Notes: generated by a model not told the origin, from the letters alone. Positions 24,433 through 33,608 are shown, numbered from the stretch's first letter. The stretch: DNA of 64,000 nt from Psychrobacillus sp044762855 (GCF_044762855.1 NZ_JBIWFB010000013.1:1-64000), one strand, 5' to 3'. Numbers and translations are program-made.

Positions 24433-24743
24433 TTGACAGTTTAATATTCGCTTGATAAGCTATTACTCAAATCCAAATTCGTTGAAGAGAATAAGTACGA
24501 ATGGCCACTTAATCCAAAGAGAGTCGACGCTTGCTGAAAGTCGATGTTTAAGCCTATTTCGGAAGTAGTCTCGGAGAAGCAAAGTTGAACTATTAGTAGA
24601 TTTTGCCGGTTTATCCCCCGTTATCATGGGATCACGTATGTTCGTACGTTGACTGAGTGCCAGAGTTTTTGTGATAAACAGATTTCTGGAATTAGGGTGG
24701 TATCGCGAGTAATCTCGTCCCTTTTATAGGGGCGAGTTTTTTT
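24433..24743 (+). promoter_or_regulatory. T-box riboswitch upstream of brnQ (probable Val specifier GUA)
   Basis: A classic T-box leader. A -35 TTGACA lies at 24433, though the -10 is weak. Stem I begins near 24480 with the AAGTA loop and contains the AGAGAG...GCTGAAAG elements. The T-box AGGGTGGTATCGCG lies at 24694-24707, followed by the terminator CTCGTCCC...GGGGCGAG-TTTTTTT (24714-24743). In the specifier loop, the segment between paired TTCG and TCTC is GAAGTAG, so the codon is best read as GUA (Val) followed by a purine. Uncharged tRNA binding would form the antiterminator and turn on brnQ. Specifier choice is inference; the T-box itself is clear. Confidence 0.88.
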
Positions 24744-24794
24744 GTGCCTATTTTTCGGCTGAATATGGATTATTTTGTTAGAGGAGTGATTAAA

Positions 24795-26120
24795 ATGAGT
24801 AAATCTAAAACGCTTTTTGTTGGATTAATGTTATTTTCAATGTTTTTTGGAGCTGGAAATCTAATCTTCCCTCCAATTTTAGGTGCCAATGCAGGGACAA
24901 ACTTTTCCCTTGCTATTATTGGCTTCATCGTGACTGCAGTTGGACTTCCGCTACTTGTACTAACAGCTTTGTCTTTTGTAGAAGGTGGGGTTCGTACGCT
25001 AGCTAGTAGAGTCCATCCTATTTTTGGAATAGCTTTTACACTTATTGTTTATTTGTCGCTCGGACCATTTTTAGCTATCCCACGTAATGCCTCTCTTGCA
25101 TATGAAATGGGGTTAAAACCTTTTATTAATGACTCGCCTTATGCTTTAGCTGGATTTGTAGCAGTGTTTTTCTTTTTAGTCTTTTTAGTTAGCTTAAACC
25201 AAAGTAAGATGTTAGATCTTATGGGAAAAATAATAACACCTCTGTTATTACTAAGTATGTTTGCATTAGTTGCGATGGGCTTTATTCAACTAAAAAACGG
25301 AGCATTGGAACCTACAACTCCCGAATATGTACATTCCCCTTTCCTAAAAGGATTTTTAGAAGGCTATAACACAATGGACGCGCTTGCCGCTCTTGCCTTC
25401 GGGATTGTCATTTTAACTACACTGAAACAACAAGGCGTTTCGGAAAGAAAAATGATGCGGAGGGAAATGCTAAAGGCGGGTCTCCTAGCAGGGTTATTAC
25501 TTACTATTGTTTACTGTTCTTTAGGTTATATCGGCGTGAAAATGGGTGGATTAGGGACATTTGAGAACGGGAGTGTTCTACTGTCGTCGGCTTCTTTATT
25601 GCTTTTCGGACAATGGGGTAATTTATTGCTTGGTATAATTTTTGTATTAGCTTGCTTCACGACTTGTGTAGGATTAGTGTCTGCTTGCGGTAACTACTTC
25701 CACTCCCTAATTCCAAAAGTTAGTTACAAAAAAATTGCGCTATTTTTTACACTAATCAGCTTTGGATTAGCTAACTTTGGTCTAAATACCATTTTAACTG
25801 TTAGTGTTCCATTTTTAGTAGCCACTTACTCTTTAACAATTGTATTAATCGTAATTTCTTTATTTCATCCGTTATTTGGTGGCTCATCATCCGTTTACAT
25901 TGTTGCAATGATTTTTACGGGAGTAGTCGCGTTGTATGATGGGTTTAAAGCATTTGGATTCACCTTTGGAATCGTTGATACTTATATGAGTCATTTGCCA
26001 TTTGCTGCACTTGGCTTAGGATGGATTGTTCCAGCACTCATCGGTACCATAATCGGTTATGGAGTAAGTGTTATAAAAGGAAAATCAAAAACGATGTCAG
26101 CACAGCTTCATATTAAGTGA
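24795..26120 (+). CDS. brnQ: Branched-chain amino acid carrier BrnQ
   Basis: A 441-residue membrane transporter of the LIVCS (BrnQ) family, 12 predicted helices. The N-terminus has the family motif MLFSMFFGAGNLIFPP (about 11-26), and PRNASLAYEMG and FGIVILTTLKQQGV are also typical. It imports Leu, Ile and Val by cation symport. The start is the ATG after GAGGAGTGATTAAA; an upstream GTG lies in the T-box terminator and is rejected. Control by the T-box, probably valine-specific, means expression when tRNA charging falls. Confidence 0.93.
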   Translation: MSKSKTLFVGLMLFSMFFGAGNLIFPPILGANAGTNFSLAIIGFIVTAVGLPLLVLTALSFVEGGVRTLASRVHPIFGIAFTLIVYLSLGPFLAIPRNASLAYEMGLKPFINDSPYALAGFVAVFFFLVFLVSLNQSKMLDLMGKIITPLLLLSMFALVAMGFIQLKNGALEPTTPEYVHSPFLKGFLEGYNTMDALAALAFGIVILTTLKQQGVSERKMMRREMLKAGLLAGLLLTIVYCSLGYIGVKMGGLGTFENGSVLLSSASLLLFGQWGNLLLGIIFVLACFTTCVGLVSACGNYFHSLIPKVSYKKIALFFTLISFGLANFGLNTILTVSVPFLVATYSLTIVLIVISLFHPLFGGSSSVYIVAMIFTGVVALYDGFKAFGFTFGIVDTYMSHLPFAALGLGWIVPALIGTIIGYGVSVIKGKSKTMSAQLHIK

Positions 26121-26224
26121 AGTTCAACGGATTTTGTGTTAATAATAGTAATAGGTAAAAAATTCTGATATGCCTTCTTGAGCTAATTCAACAAAAATCA
26201 GAATGTAATATTAGTTCTATTTTT

Positions 26225-26250
26225 TGAAACTTTTTGAATGTAAAAACGTA
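26225..26250 (+). promoter_or_regulatory. ECF-type (sigma-W/sigma-M) promoter of the Ter operon
   Basis: TGAAAC (26225-26230), 16 bases, then CGTA (26247-26250) exactly match the extracytoplasmic-function consensus of Bacillus sigma-W. The start would be near 26257, with a ~30-base leader before the first terD gene. The homologous yceCDEFGH operon of B. subtilis is known to be controlled by ECF sigma factors, so sequence and precedent agree. Confidence 0.75.
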
Positions 26251-26286
26251 TCATTTATAAGGCTACTTTTAAATGGAGGGATATGA

Positions 26287-26901
26287 ATGGGCATTAATTT
26301 GGTAAAAGGTCAAAAAATAGATTTAACAAAAGGAAGATCTTCTTTATCAAGCGTTATGGTTGGTTTAGGCTGGGATCCAGTTGAAAAGAAAAAAAGCGGC
26401 GGTTTTCTAGGAGGATTACTAGGCGGCGGTGGTGGCGGAGCTGAAGTAGATTGCGATGCTTCGGTACTATTATTAGACGAGAATGGTAAACTGCAAGCTA
26501 AAAAAAATCTCGTGTATTTTGGCAACAAAGCAAGTCAAGACGGTAGTGTTGTTCACTCTGGAGACAACTTAACTGGAGCCGGTGATGGCGATGATGAGGT
26601 AATCAATGTAAACTTAAACGCGATTTCACCTTCTGTACATAAGTTGGTATTCGTCGTAAATATTTATCAAGCAAAACAAAGAAAACAAGATTTCGGTCTT
26701 ATCCAAAATGCCTTCATCCGACTAGTAGATAATAGTACAAAAGAAGAATTAGTACATTACAATCTATCCGAGAACTACGCTGGAAAAACATCTCTATTCC
26801 CAGGTGAGTTATATCGCCACGGATCTGAGTGGAAATTCTCCGCTGTCGGTGAAGGTACATCCGATTTAGACATTGGTTCAATTGCAAACAAATATTTATA
26901 A
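26287..26901 (+). CDS. TerD-family protein 1 (divergent, Gly-rich insert)
   Basis: A 204-residue TerD-domain protein (calcium-binding stress protein family, includes YceC/D/E). It keeps GQKIDLTK, GDGDDEV and the C-terminal GELYRHGSEWKF segment. A Gly-rich insertion (GGFLGGLLGGGGGG, about residues 39-52) replaces the Asp-rich loop that in other TerDs reads GGNDFDLDSS; here it is AEVDCDAS. It ends IGSIANKYL instead of the usual GGLxALxxxFGLN. One calcium site may therefore be altered. First gene after the sigma-W-type promoter and 14 bases ahead of TerD 2; start ATG follows GGAGGGATATGA. Confidence 0.88.
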   Translation: MGINLVKGQKIDLTKGRSSLSSVMVGLGWDPVEKKKSGGFLGGLLGGGGGGAEVDCDASVLLLDENGKLQAKKNLVYFGNKASQDGSVVHSGDNLTGAGDGDDEVINVNLNAISPSVHKLVFVVNIYQAKQRKQDFGLIQNAFIRLVDNSTKEELVHYNLSENYAGKTSLFPGELYRHGSEWKFSAVGEGTSDLDIGSIANKYL

Positions 26902-26915
26902 GGAGCTGTTTATGA

Positions 26916-27491
26916 ATGGGCATTAACTTATCAAAAGGACAAAAGGTAGATTTAACAAAAACAAACCCAGGTTTGGTGAATGTAACAGTAGGATTAGGTT
27001 GGGATACTAATAAATACGATGGTGGTAATGATTTCGACTTAGATTCTTCTGTATTCTTACTTGGAAGTAATGGCAAATGTTCTTCTGAAAGCGACTTCGT
27101 ATTTTATAATAATACAACAGGTGCTGGTGGTGCCGTTGTTCATACTGGCGATAACCGTACTGGAGACGGTGACGGTGATGATGAGCAAGTAAATATCAAC
27201 TTATCAACTGTCCCAGCTTCCATTGAAAAAATTGCATTCAGCATAACAATTCACGATGCGGAAGCACGTGGGCAAAACTTCGGCCAAGTAAATAATTCAT
27301 ATGTACGTATTTTAAATGCAGATTCCGGAGAAGAACTAATCCGCTACGACCTTGGGGAAGATTTCTCTATTGAAACTGCAGTTGTTGTAGGTGAATTATA
27401 TCGTCATAACGGTGAATGGAAGTTCAACGCAATTGGTAGTGGATACCAAGGTGGTTTAGGAGCTCTAGTTAACGACTTTGGCCTAAACTAA
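26916..27491 (+). CDS. TerD-family protein 2
   Basis: A 191-residue typical TerD protein. Both calcium-binding stretches are intact: GWDTNKYDGGNDFDLDSS (about 29-46) and GDNRTGDGDGDDEQ (about 80-93). The C-terminus is the standard GELYRHNGEWKFNAIGSGYQ. TerD proteins are cytosolic or membrane-associated and linked to resistance to tellurite, metal and envelope stress. It is co-transcribed with TerD 1 and followed by a strong terminator, so the ter module downstream is either a second unit or reached by read-through. Confidence 0.93.
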   Translation: MGINLSKGQKVDLTKTNPGLVNVTVGLGWDTNKYDGGNDFDLDSSVFLLGSNGKCSSESDFVFYNNTTGAGGAVVHTGDNRTGDGDGDDEQVNINLSTVPASIEKIAFSITIHDAEARGQNFGQVNNSYVRILNADSGEELIRYDLGEDFSIETAVVVGELYRHNGEWKFNAIGSGYQGGLGALVNDFGLN

Positions 27492-27502
27492 AACATTACG
27501 AA

Positions 27503-27538
27503 CAAAAAGCAAGGGTACTTTTCCTTGCTTTTTATTTT
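27503..27538 (+). terminator. Terminator after TerD 2
   Basis: AAAAAGCAAGG-GTACTTTT-CCTTGCTTTTT followed by ATTTT. It separates the first two terD genes from the biosynthetic module. Confidence 0.85.
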
Positions 27539-27601
27539 ACAAAAAGTAAATTAAAAGTGGAATCTGGGTGGACCTAACAGCGCCTTCTTCATTTTTTAGG
27601 A

Positions 27602-28771
27602 GTGACATTTATGAAGCATTTTAGAGGAGTGCATGAAGAAGATTTACACCATTTCTTTCATGTACCACCTAGAGAATTCTCTAGAAACATAGACAGAGAA
27701 AAATTAGGCATCGCACTAGGAGCTACCTTGTATATTCCAGGTTCCATGCCCAATATTACAACCAAATTAACGAATCTCCACTTGAAAAATTTAACAAATG
27801 CAATCATTTGCTTAGAAGATTCAATTGCCGATTTTGAACTCATTGAGGCAGAAAATAACGTGATCCATACGCTCCGACTAATAGACCAAGGCTTTAAAAT
27901 AGGGGATATTGCGGAACATGACCTCCCCCTTCTATTCCTTCGTATTAGAAACGTAGAGCAACTTCAAAAACTAGTAGAACAATTAGGACACACCATTGGC
28001 CTATTTACCGGTATTGTGTTTCCAAAGTGCACCGCTTCTAATGCAGAAAGTTTTTTATCCTGCTTACAAACGATTAATCTGCATTATTCGACAAGTTTAT
28101 ATGCCCTACCCATTTTAGAAACAAAAGAAATTATTTATGCAGAAACTAGAGAACAAGAACTTGCCCATCTGTATATGCTTTTCAAGCAATTTGAAGACAT
28201 TATCTTAACGATTCGTGTTGGTGCAACCGATTTTACAAGCCTTTTCAGTTTAAGACGTCCAGGCAATCGGACTGTATATGATATAAAACTCATTGCAGAT
28301 TGTTTAACTGCCATTTTAAATAAGTTTCTGCGACAGGAAGATCATTTTATCATTTCTGGTCCTGTCTACGACTATTTTAATGCCCCGAATCACTATGAAT
28401 TTTCGCATACCTTAACTGATTTTGAAGAAATTTTGTGGAAAGAAGTACAACTAGATATCGACAACGGATTTACAGGAAAAACCTGTATTCATCCTTCCCA
28501 AATTGAAATTGTAAATGCAGCATACATAGTACCAAAAGAAGTATATGATGATGCATACTTAATCGTCGGTAGTAAAGAAGCAACGAACGGAGTTTTACGA
28601 AGTTCGGCTAGAAATAAAATGAATGAAGTAAAGCCACATTATAATTGGGCTTTAAAAATACTAATACAAGCAGAAATATATGGGGTGCTTAAAGAAAATG
28701 TTACATCACTCGACTTCCTCCAACACATTAAAAACGTACAATCTACACGGAGACTTGAAATTAACAATTGA
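27602..28771 (+). CDS. CitE-like (HpcH/HpaI aldolase/citrate lyase) protein of the Ter module
   Basis: A 389-residue protein of the HpcH/HpaI aldolase/CitE superfamily: LGATLYIPGSMPN (about 40), IICLEDSIADFE (acidic metal site, about 70), FLRIRNVEQL (Arg about 108), GIVFPKCTA (about 140), ILETKEIIYA and the GFTGKTCIHPSQIEIVN segment (about 293-309). CitE relatives cleave or form C-C bonds next to an acyl carrier. In Ter loci this gene belongs to a conserved biosynthetic module proposed to make a nucleoside-like compound; no substrate is known. Its 3' end overlaps the following gene by 74 bases, showing tight co-translation. Confidence 0.87.
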   Translation: MTFMKHFRGVHEEDLHHFFHVPPREFSRNIDREKLGIALGATLYIPGSMPNITTKLTNLHLKNLTNAIICLEDSIADFELIEAENNVIHTLRLIDQGFKIGDIAEHDLPLLFLRIRNVEQLQKLVEQLGHTIGLFTGIVFPKCTASNAESFLSCLQTINLHYSTSLYALPILETKEIIYAETREQELAHLYMLFKQFEDIILTIRVGATDFTSLFSLRRPGNRTVYDIKLIADCLTAILNKFLRQEDHFIISGPVYDYFNAPNHYEFSHTLTDFEEILWKEVQLDIDNGFTGKTCIHPSQIEIVNAAYIVPKEVYDDAYLIVGSKEATNGVLRSSARNKMNEVKPHYNWALKILIQAEIYGVLKENVTSLDFLQHIKNVQSTRRLEINN

Positions 28772-30050
28772 AGTAAACAACAATCCAAATAATTTTTCAC
28801 CTGACTCCCTTTTTGAAATGGGCGTAAGAATAAACAAAAAAAGGAGTTTTTTATTTGTCAGTCGTTTACTTGGGAAGCATTTGGCAGTAGATCCTGCTAT
28901 CGCACTTGGAACCGGCTCTATTTTAGCGTCCATGCTTTTGGAAAATGAAGGAGAAGAACCTCATCCTCAGTTAAGTGAAATTGTAAAAATGGTGAATACA
29001 GGAATTCCCGATCGAACATTAAGCGCTAAATCTTTAGCATACAAAGCAAAGTTACCGACGAAAACCGTTTTTATTGGTTTTGCAGAAACAGCAACCGGGT
29101 TAGGACATGCGGTTTTCAACCACTTTCACGATGCAACCTATATACACACAACGAGAGAAGAGATACTTAACCTAAAGCCTTCTTTTTATTTTGAAGAAGA
29201 GCATTCACACGCCACGTCACATCGTGTTTATGCGCCTGAAGAAATACTAATGGATGCAGAAACGATTGTCCTAGTAGATGATGAAATCACGACTGGTCTT
29301 ACAGCATCCAATTTAATCGCTGCGTTAAATAATTCATTTCCTAAAAAACGGTATAAAGTATTGTCTATTCTAGATTGGCGTAACGACGATCAAAAAAGTG
29401 AATTCAATCACGTCATGAAAGCTCGTGACATTTCTGCGGAAGTTATTTCTATACTTTCTGGGCAATTTACATTGAGTAATGAGGCAACAATGGAAGAAAA
29501 TGAACTAACTTACCTAAACGACTCTAAAGAATTTGACGTACTTATAGATGAAGAGCTAGTGGCACCAACTACATCTACTTACTATAGTGCTCACGCGTCA
29601 TACAACAAATTCACAGGTCGATTTGGTGTGTCTGATAATCATCATGAGAAAATAGAAGAATGGATTCAACAACTAATACAAAAGCTGCCTTCTATTGATA
29701 GAAAGAAATCTACACTTATAATCGGCGTCGGGGAAAACATATATATTCCGCTAAGATTCGCGTTAGCTTTTGGTGAAATGACAAAAGTGCAAACAACTAC
29801 AAGAAGTCCTATTCTCGCCAAAAATGAAAAATCATATCCTATTAAACAAAAATGTAAGTTTGCATTACCGGACGCAAACGGAATCGATCAATATGTATAT
29901 AACTTAGCGCATGTAGAAGCCGAACAAATCATTGTAATAGCAGAATCCGTGAAAGACAAAATTACCTGGTTTCCACTATTAACGCATTTGGAAACTTGTG
30001 CGCCTGTTACTTGGATATCCCTAACAAAGCCATTTGAAGGAGGAGAATAA
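28698..30050 (+). CDS. Phosphoribosyltransferase with TRSP C-terminal domain (Ter module)
   Basis: A 450-residue protein with a type I phosphoribosyltransferase domain (N-terminal ~220 residues) and a C-terminal TRSP domain. The PRPP-binding loop is ETIVLVDDEITTGLTAS (about 188-204), preceded by VFIGFAETATGLGHAVF. The C-terminal part (ASYNKFTGRFGV, SPILAKNEKSYPI) fits the TRSP domain named in Ter-linked PRTases. It should transfer phosphoribose to, or remove it from, a base-like acceptor. The ATG used is preceded by GGGGTG with 10-base spacing and lies inside the preceding gene; an ATG 18 bases earlier is possible. It ends one base before the next ATG. Confidence 0.85.
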   Translation: MLHHSTSSNTLKTYNLHGDLKLTIEVNNNPNNFSPDSLFEMGVRINKKRSFLFVSRLLGKHLAVDPAIALGTGSILASMLLENEGEEPHPQLSEIVKMVNTGIPDRTLSAKSLAYKAKLPTKTVFIGFAETATGLGHAVFNHFHDATYIHTTREEILNLKPSFYFEEEHSHATSHRVYAPEEILMDAETIVLVDDEITTGLTASNLIAALNNSFPKKRYKVLSILDWRNDDQKSEFNHVMKARDISAEVISILSGQFTLSNEATMEENELTYLNDSKEFDVLIDEELVAPTTSTYYSAHASYNKFTGRFGVSDNHHEKIEEWIQQLIQKLPSIDRKKSTLIIGVGENIYIPLRFALAFGEMTKVQTTTRSPILAKNEKSYPIKQKCKFALPDANGIDQYVYNLAHVEAEQIIVIAESVKDKITWFPLLTHLETCAPVTWISLTKPFEGGE

Positions 30051-30051
30051 C

Positions 30052-31167
30052 ATGAAATTACAGACGAATGAGTTAGTAAAAACAAGCTATTCTCCGGATG
30101 ATATTACATTTTTATTGAAGGATTTATCAAATGTACAAATCGAGTCCTCTATTGAAACGCGGGAAAGGTCTTTTCAAAATGGTGCTCATTATGCCGAATC
30201 TTTGCCTATTGAATACCGCCCTACTTCTGAATACACGAAAGTTTATGATCAAGCATTAGAGGATTCTGCCGAGTATGTCGCACAACTAGTTGGCATATTA
30301 ACAAGACGAGTGAGAAAATTCGCAGACACGGATGACGTTGTTCTTGTTTCCCTTGCACGAGCAGGAAGCCCAATTGGCATATTAATGAAAAGATATGCTC
30401 AAAAGTTTTTGAAACTTAATTGGTCTCATTTTAGTATATCTATACTAAGAGGAAAAGGAATCGACGTCGGGGCAGTTAAAACGATTAGAGCCCTTTATCC
30501 GAATAGCCATATACAGTTTGTAGACGGATGGACAGGAAAAGGAGCTATTCAAAGAGAACTGACAAAATCGGTGCAGCAATTAAATAAAACTTACCAATAT
30601 CAGTTAAATGATGATTTAGCTGTACTATCAGATCCTGGAGAATGTGCAACACTTTTTGGTACAAGAGAAGATTTCCTTATTCCAAATGCTTGTTTAAACT
30701 CTACCGTATCTGGTCTTGTTAGTCGCACTGTGTTAAATGAACAATTTCAACACCCCGGTGACTTTCACGGTGCCAAATATTATGCAGAACTTGAAACAGA
30801 AGACGTCTCCAATGATTTTATAGACAATATTTCAAGTCAATTTTCTTCCCAAGAAGAGACTATTAACAAATTAGCAGCTGACTTCCCCATCACCAATGAA
30901 AGAACATGGAGAGGCATGCGGGAAGTAGAAACAATCGCAAAACGGTACTACAAAACAGTAAATATTAATAAAGTAAAACCAAGTGTCGGAGAAACAACAA
31001 GGGTACTGTTAAGAAGAAAGCCTTATAAAATATTAATACGAGACACTAACCATGAATCAGTTCGACATATCCTACAGTTAAGCAAAGAAAAAAATATTCC
31101 CATAGAAGTTATTCCAGAATTATTTTATCTTGCTATTGGACTGATCGAATCGGAGGATTTGTTATGA
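30052..31167 (+). CDS. StiP/PRTase-like protein with PELOTA-type C-terminus (Ter module)
   Basis: A 371-residue protein of the family annotated as StiP or PRTase-1 in Ter loci. The N-terminal region has VLVSLARAGSPIGILMKRYA (about 98-117) and FVDGWTGKGAIQREL (about 154-168), which resemble a PRPP-binding fold; the C-terminal ~60 residues (KPYKILIRDTNHESVRHIL to the end) resemble the PELOTA RNA-binding domain. The literature gives it both phosphoribosyltransferase-like and cysteine-protease-like names, so activity is open. The start is the ATG after GGAGGAGAATAAC. Its stop overlaps the next start (ATGA). Confidence 0.85.
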   Translation: MKLQTNELVKTSYSPDDITFLLKDLSNVQIESSIETRERSFQNGAHYAESLPIEYRPTSEYTKVYDQALEDSAEYVAQLVGILTRRVRKFADTDDVVLVSLARAGSPIGILMKRYAQKFLKLNWSHFSISILRGKGIDVGAVKTIRALYPNSHIQFVDGWTGKGAIQRELTKSVQQLNKTYQYQLNDDLAVLSDPGECATLFGTREDFLIPNACLNSTVSGLVSRTVLNEQFQHPGDFHGAKYYAELETEDVSNDFIDNISSQFSSQEETINKLAADFPITNERTWRGMREVETIAKRYYKTVNINKVKPSVGETTRVLLRRKPYKILIRDTNHESVRHILQLSKEKNIPIEVIPELFYLAIGLIESEDLL

Positions 31168-31970
31168 CCATCCTATTTGCAAGTGATTTAGATCGAACAC
31201 TTATTTACAGCAAAAAATCTAGAGGTACCGAAGTCCGCGAACAGGATCTCACTGAAGTTGAATGGATTGATGAAAAAGCAACTGCTTTTATGACTAAGAA
31301 GGAAGTAGAATATTTTCATAATCTATTACCAACAATTCAATTTGTACCTGTCACTACTAGAACTGCGGATCAATACAATCGTATTACAGGAATGTATGGT
31401 ACAGCGGAAAAACCAACTTATGCCATCGTTTCCAATGGTGCTGTTATTTTAGAAAATGGACGTCCTCTTACCGAGTGGTCAGACAAAGTGAAAAAACAAC
31501 TCCAGTTAGATTCCACATCGATCGAACACGTAATGCCTCAATTAGAGGCATATGCTAAAAAAGAGTTTGTCCTTCGCGTTTTACATGCAGAATCGTGGTT
31601 TGTCTATATGATTATAGATGAAAAAATGTTCTCAGTAGAAGAACTCGAAAATCTTTCGCAAATTTTTCATGAACAAGGTTTTACCCTTTCCCATCAAGGC
31701 AGAAAATTATATATTATGCCAAATTGTATTAATAAATCAACGGCACTTCAATTTGTGAAAGAACGAATTGGGGCAACAACAGTTATTGCTGCAGGAGATT
31801 CCATGCTTGATTTTGATATGGTGATGAGTGCAGATCAAGGCTATATCCCCTCTCATGGTGAAGCAGTTAAACAAAGAGAATTACTACCCCCACATATATT
31901 TGTTACAAACAATAGTGGAGTACTTGCAGGTGAAGAAATTGTAAAAAAAGTGTGTGAATATTTGTTATAA
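31164..31970 (+). CDS. HAD-superfamily phosphatase (Ter module)
   Basis: A 268-residue HAD hydrolase of the Cof/sucrose-phosphatase-like branch. Motif I is FASDLDRTLIYS (Asp about residues 7 and 9), motif II PVTTRT, motif III K in CINKSTALQFV and motif IV VIAAGDSMLDFDMVM. It probably removes a phosphate from an intermediate made by the adjacent PRTase-like enzymes. It shares the ATGA overlap with the upstream gene. Confidence 0.88.
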   Translation: MTILFASDLDRTLIYSKKSRGTEVREQDLTEVEWIDEKATAFMTKKEVEYFHNLLPTIQFVPVTTRTADQYNRITGMYGTAEKPTYAIVSNGAVILENGRPLTEWSDKVKKQLQLDSTSIEHVMPQLEAYAKKEFVLRVLHAESWFVYMIIDEKMFSVEELENLSQIFHEQGFTLSHQGRKLYIMPNCINKSTALQFVKERIGATTVIAAGDSMLDFDMVMSADQGYIPSHGEAVKQRELLPPHIFVTNNSGVLAGEEIVKKVCEYLL

Positions 31971-31994
31971 TAGGTATGAATAGGGGGAGAACCC

Positions 31995-33608
31995 ATGGTG
32001 AATTTAAATCCAAAAAGGATGAACTCGTGGGATTCATCCAATATTGGAAATTGGTTAAAAGATTCTTTAGGAGATCCAACACAAGTTTCTATTGATGGGG
32101 AACATCTGGCCTACCCTCAATTAGTGTGCCAATACGTTGGTATGTCCTTAGATGAAGATGAATATTTCTCTTTCCTGCATACACAAGTAAACGAATCTTC
32201 TGGTATGTTAACGATTCTTTCTGATGCACTTAATAAGGAAATTACTGCAGAAAGGTTACGTTCTATCAATCAGCTCTTCGATATGCATCGAAAAGAAAAA
32301 GGATTATCCCCAAATCGGATGGTTGCTTTTTTAGATGGATATGCATTATTACCTACCATAAAAGATGCTGGTCTAAATAGAAGAATTAGAACAACTTTAA
32401 TAGATATTTTAAAGAGACTTCAAGCTACTTATGCAGAAGGAACCCTCCACCATGAATACCGGCGTATTACAACCGATCTTATAAAATGGATTTTCAATCA
32501 TGTAGAGCCTGCTATCGAAAAAGTAGACTTTAAAAAAGGACTTCCAGGATATCTTTGGTACGGTTCTGCAACTCCAAGTGAAAAATGGTTCCTTACATAT
32601 TTAGCTAGTTTCGGTTTTCATGTTGTTCTTTTTAATCCTTCTGATGATCCTTGGCCAAAACAAATGCTAGGAATTAGCGCAGAACTTAGCCATCGCTTTC
32701 CAAAAGTTGAAACCGAATTAAAACCATTACCAGATGAAATGCCAAAAATTGCAGGAACTGTTGCATTTAAAGCAACGCAAGAGATCAATGAACTATTACA
32801 TCATGAAAACTCAGGATTATATAAGCCATTCCAATTTAAATCTTTTTCCACAAACTCTATCCGTTTAAAAACAACGGAAGATGAAGTATTTTTAATCGCA
32901 AAAGAAAGAGCGATGATTCGTCCTTATTTTGAAGTAAGCAACAAGCAAGTTACCATCCCTGTCGTCTTTGCTAAAATGATGGGAATTGATAAAAACCGCA
33001 AACGTTTTTGGAATAATGTGCACTCTTTAACAGAACGCGATGATACACAAGTAATCCGACATTTTCCATTTACAAACGAGCAAAAAACAAATCAGTTATT
33101 TCATTATCGAGACGCATTAGGGGCAAACGGAATGCTAAATCCCGAAAAAATGAAATCTGCTAATTGGTGGACTTATGGCAAATTGCCTATAGGAACCCAA
33201 ACTGTAATTGGAGAAGCAATTGCAAAACATGTAGAGGATCCAATTTTACTTCGCCAAGGAAGTGAAACAATGGAGGATCTTCAGTTATATGCATTTGCAC
33301 AATCGATGGTCCTACCAGACTTTGTTATCCGTCTGTTGCAAACTTTTGACTATCCACAATTCGTTCCTACCATCTTTCTTTATAATGAGGAAAATGGTCC
33401 CGAGTTAAGCCGAGCGGACGCTAACGCATTATGTATGATGCATTTACTAGGACTAGACGTTATCATCATTAATCCAAAAGGACATCTGGACATCGAAAAA
33501 TGGGTTCAAGAAGGCACATTTGACTTACACTGGATGGATGATCGAAGTTTTAATGAACCATTTAAAAATCCAAGCGTTGTACAAAAAATCTTTAAAAAAT
33601 TTCGCTAA
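31995..33608 (+). CDS. YceG-family protein (Ter biosynthetic module)
   Basis: A 537-residue protein of the YceG family, a conserved but uncharacterised part of Ter stress loci, found between the HAD gene and TelA as in B. subtilis yceG-yceH. It has recognisable family segments such as RMVAFLDGYALLPTIKDAGL, GLPGYLWYGSATPSEKWFL and the C-terminal LDVIIINPKGHLDIEKW. No catalytic motif is identified. It is cytosolic by composition. Start ATG after GGGGGAGAACCC. Confidence 0.85.
   Translation: MVNLNPKRMNSWDSSNIGNWLKDSLGDPTQVSIDGEHLAYPQLVCQYVGMSLDEDEYFSFLHTQVNESSGMLTILSDALNKEITAERLRSINQLFDMHRKEKGLSPNRMVAFLDGYALLPTIKDAGLNRRIRTTLIDILKRLQATYAEGTLHHEYRRITTDLIKWIFNHVEPAIEKVDFKKGLPGYLWYGSATPSEKWFLTYLASFGFHVVLFNPSDDPWPKQMLGISAELSHRFPKVETELKPLPDEMPKIAGTVAFKATQEINELLHHENSGLYKPFQFKSFSTNSIRLKTTEDEVFLIAKERAMIRPYFEVSNKQVTIPVVFAKMMGIDKNRKRFWNNVHSLTERDDTQVIRHFPFTNEQKTNQLFHYRDALGANGMLNPEKMKSANWWTYGKLPIGTQTVIGEAIAKHVEDPILLRQGSETMEDLQLYAFAQSMVLPDFVIRLLQTFDYPQFVPTIFLYNEENGPELSRADANALCMMHLLGLDVIIINPKGHLDIEKWVQEGTFDLHWMDDRSFNEPFKNPSVVQKIFKKFR

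Noticed and set aside
24744..24794. Longer N-terminus for BrnQ starting at an upstream GTG
   Set aside because: That codon lies at the end of the T-box terminator, and the ATG at 24795 has a good ribosome site and the family N-terminus.
27658..27843. Minus-strand frame inside the CitE-like gene
   Set aside because: Shadow of the real gene; no ribosome site or independent support.
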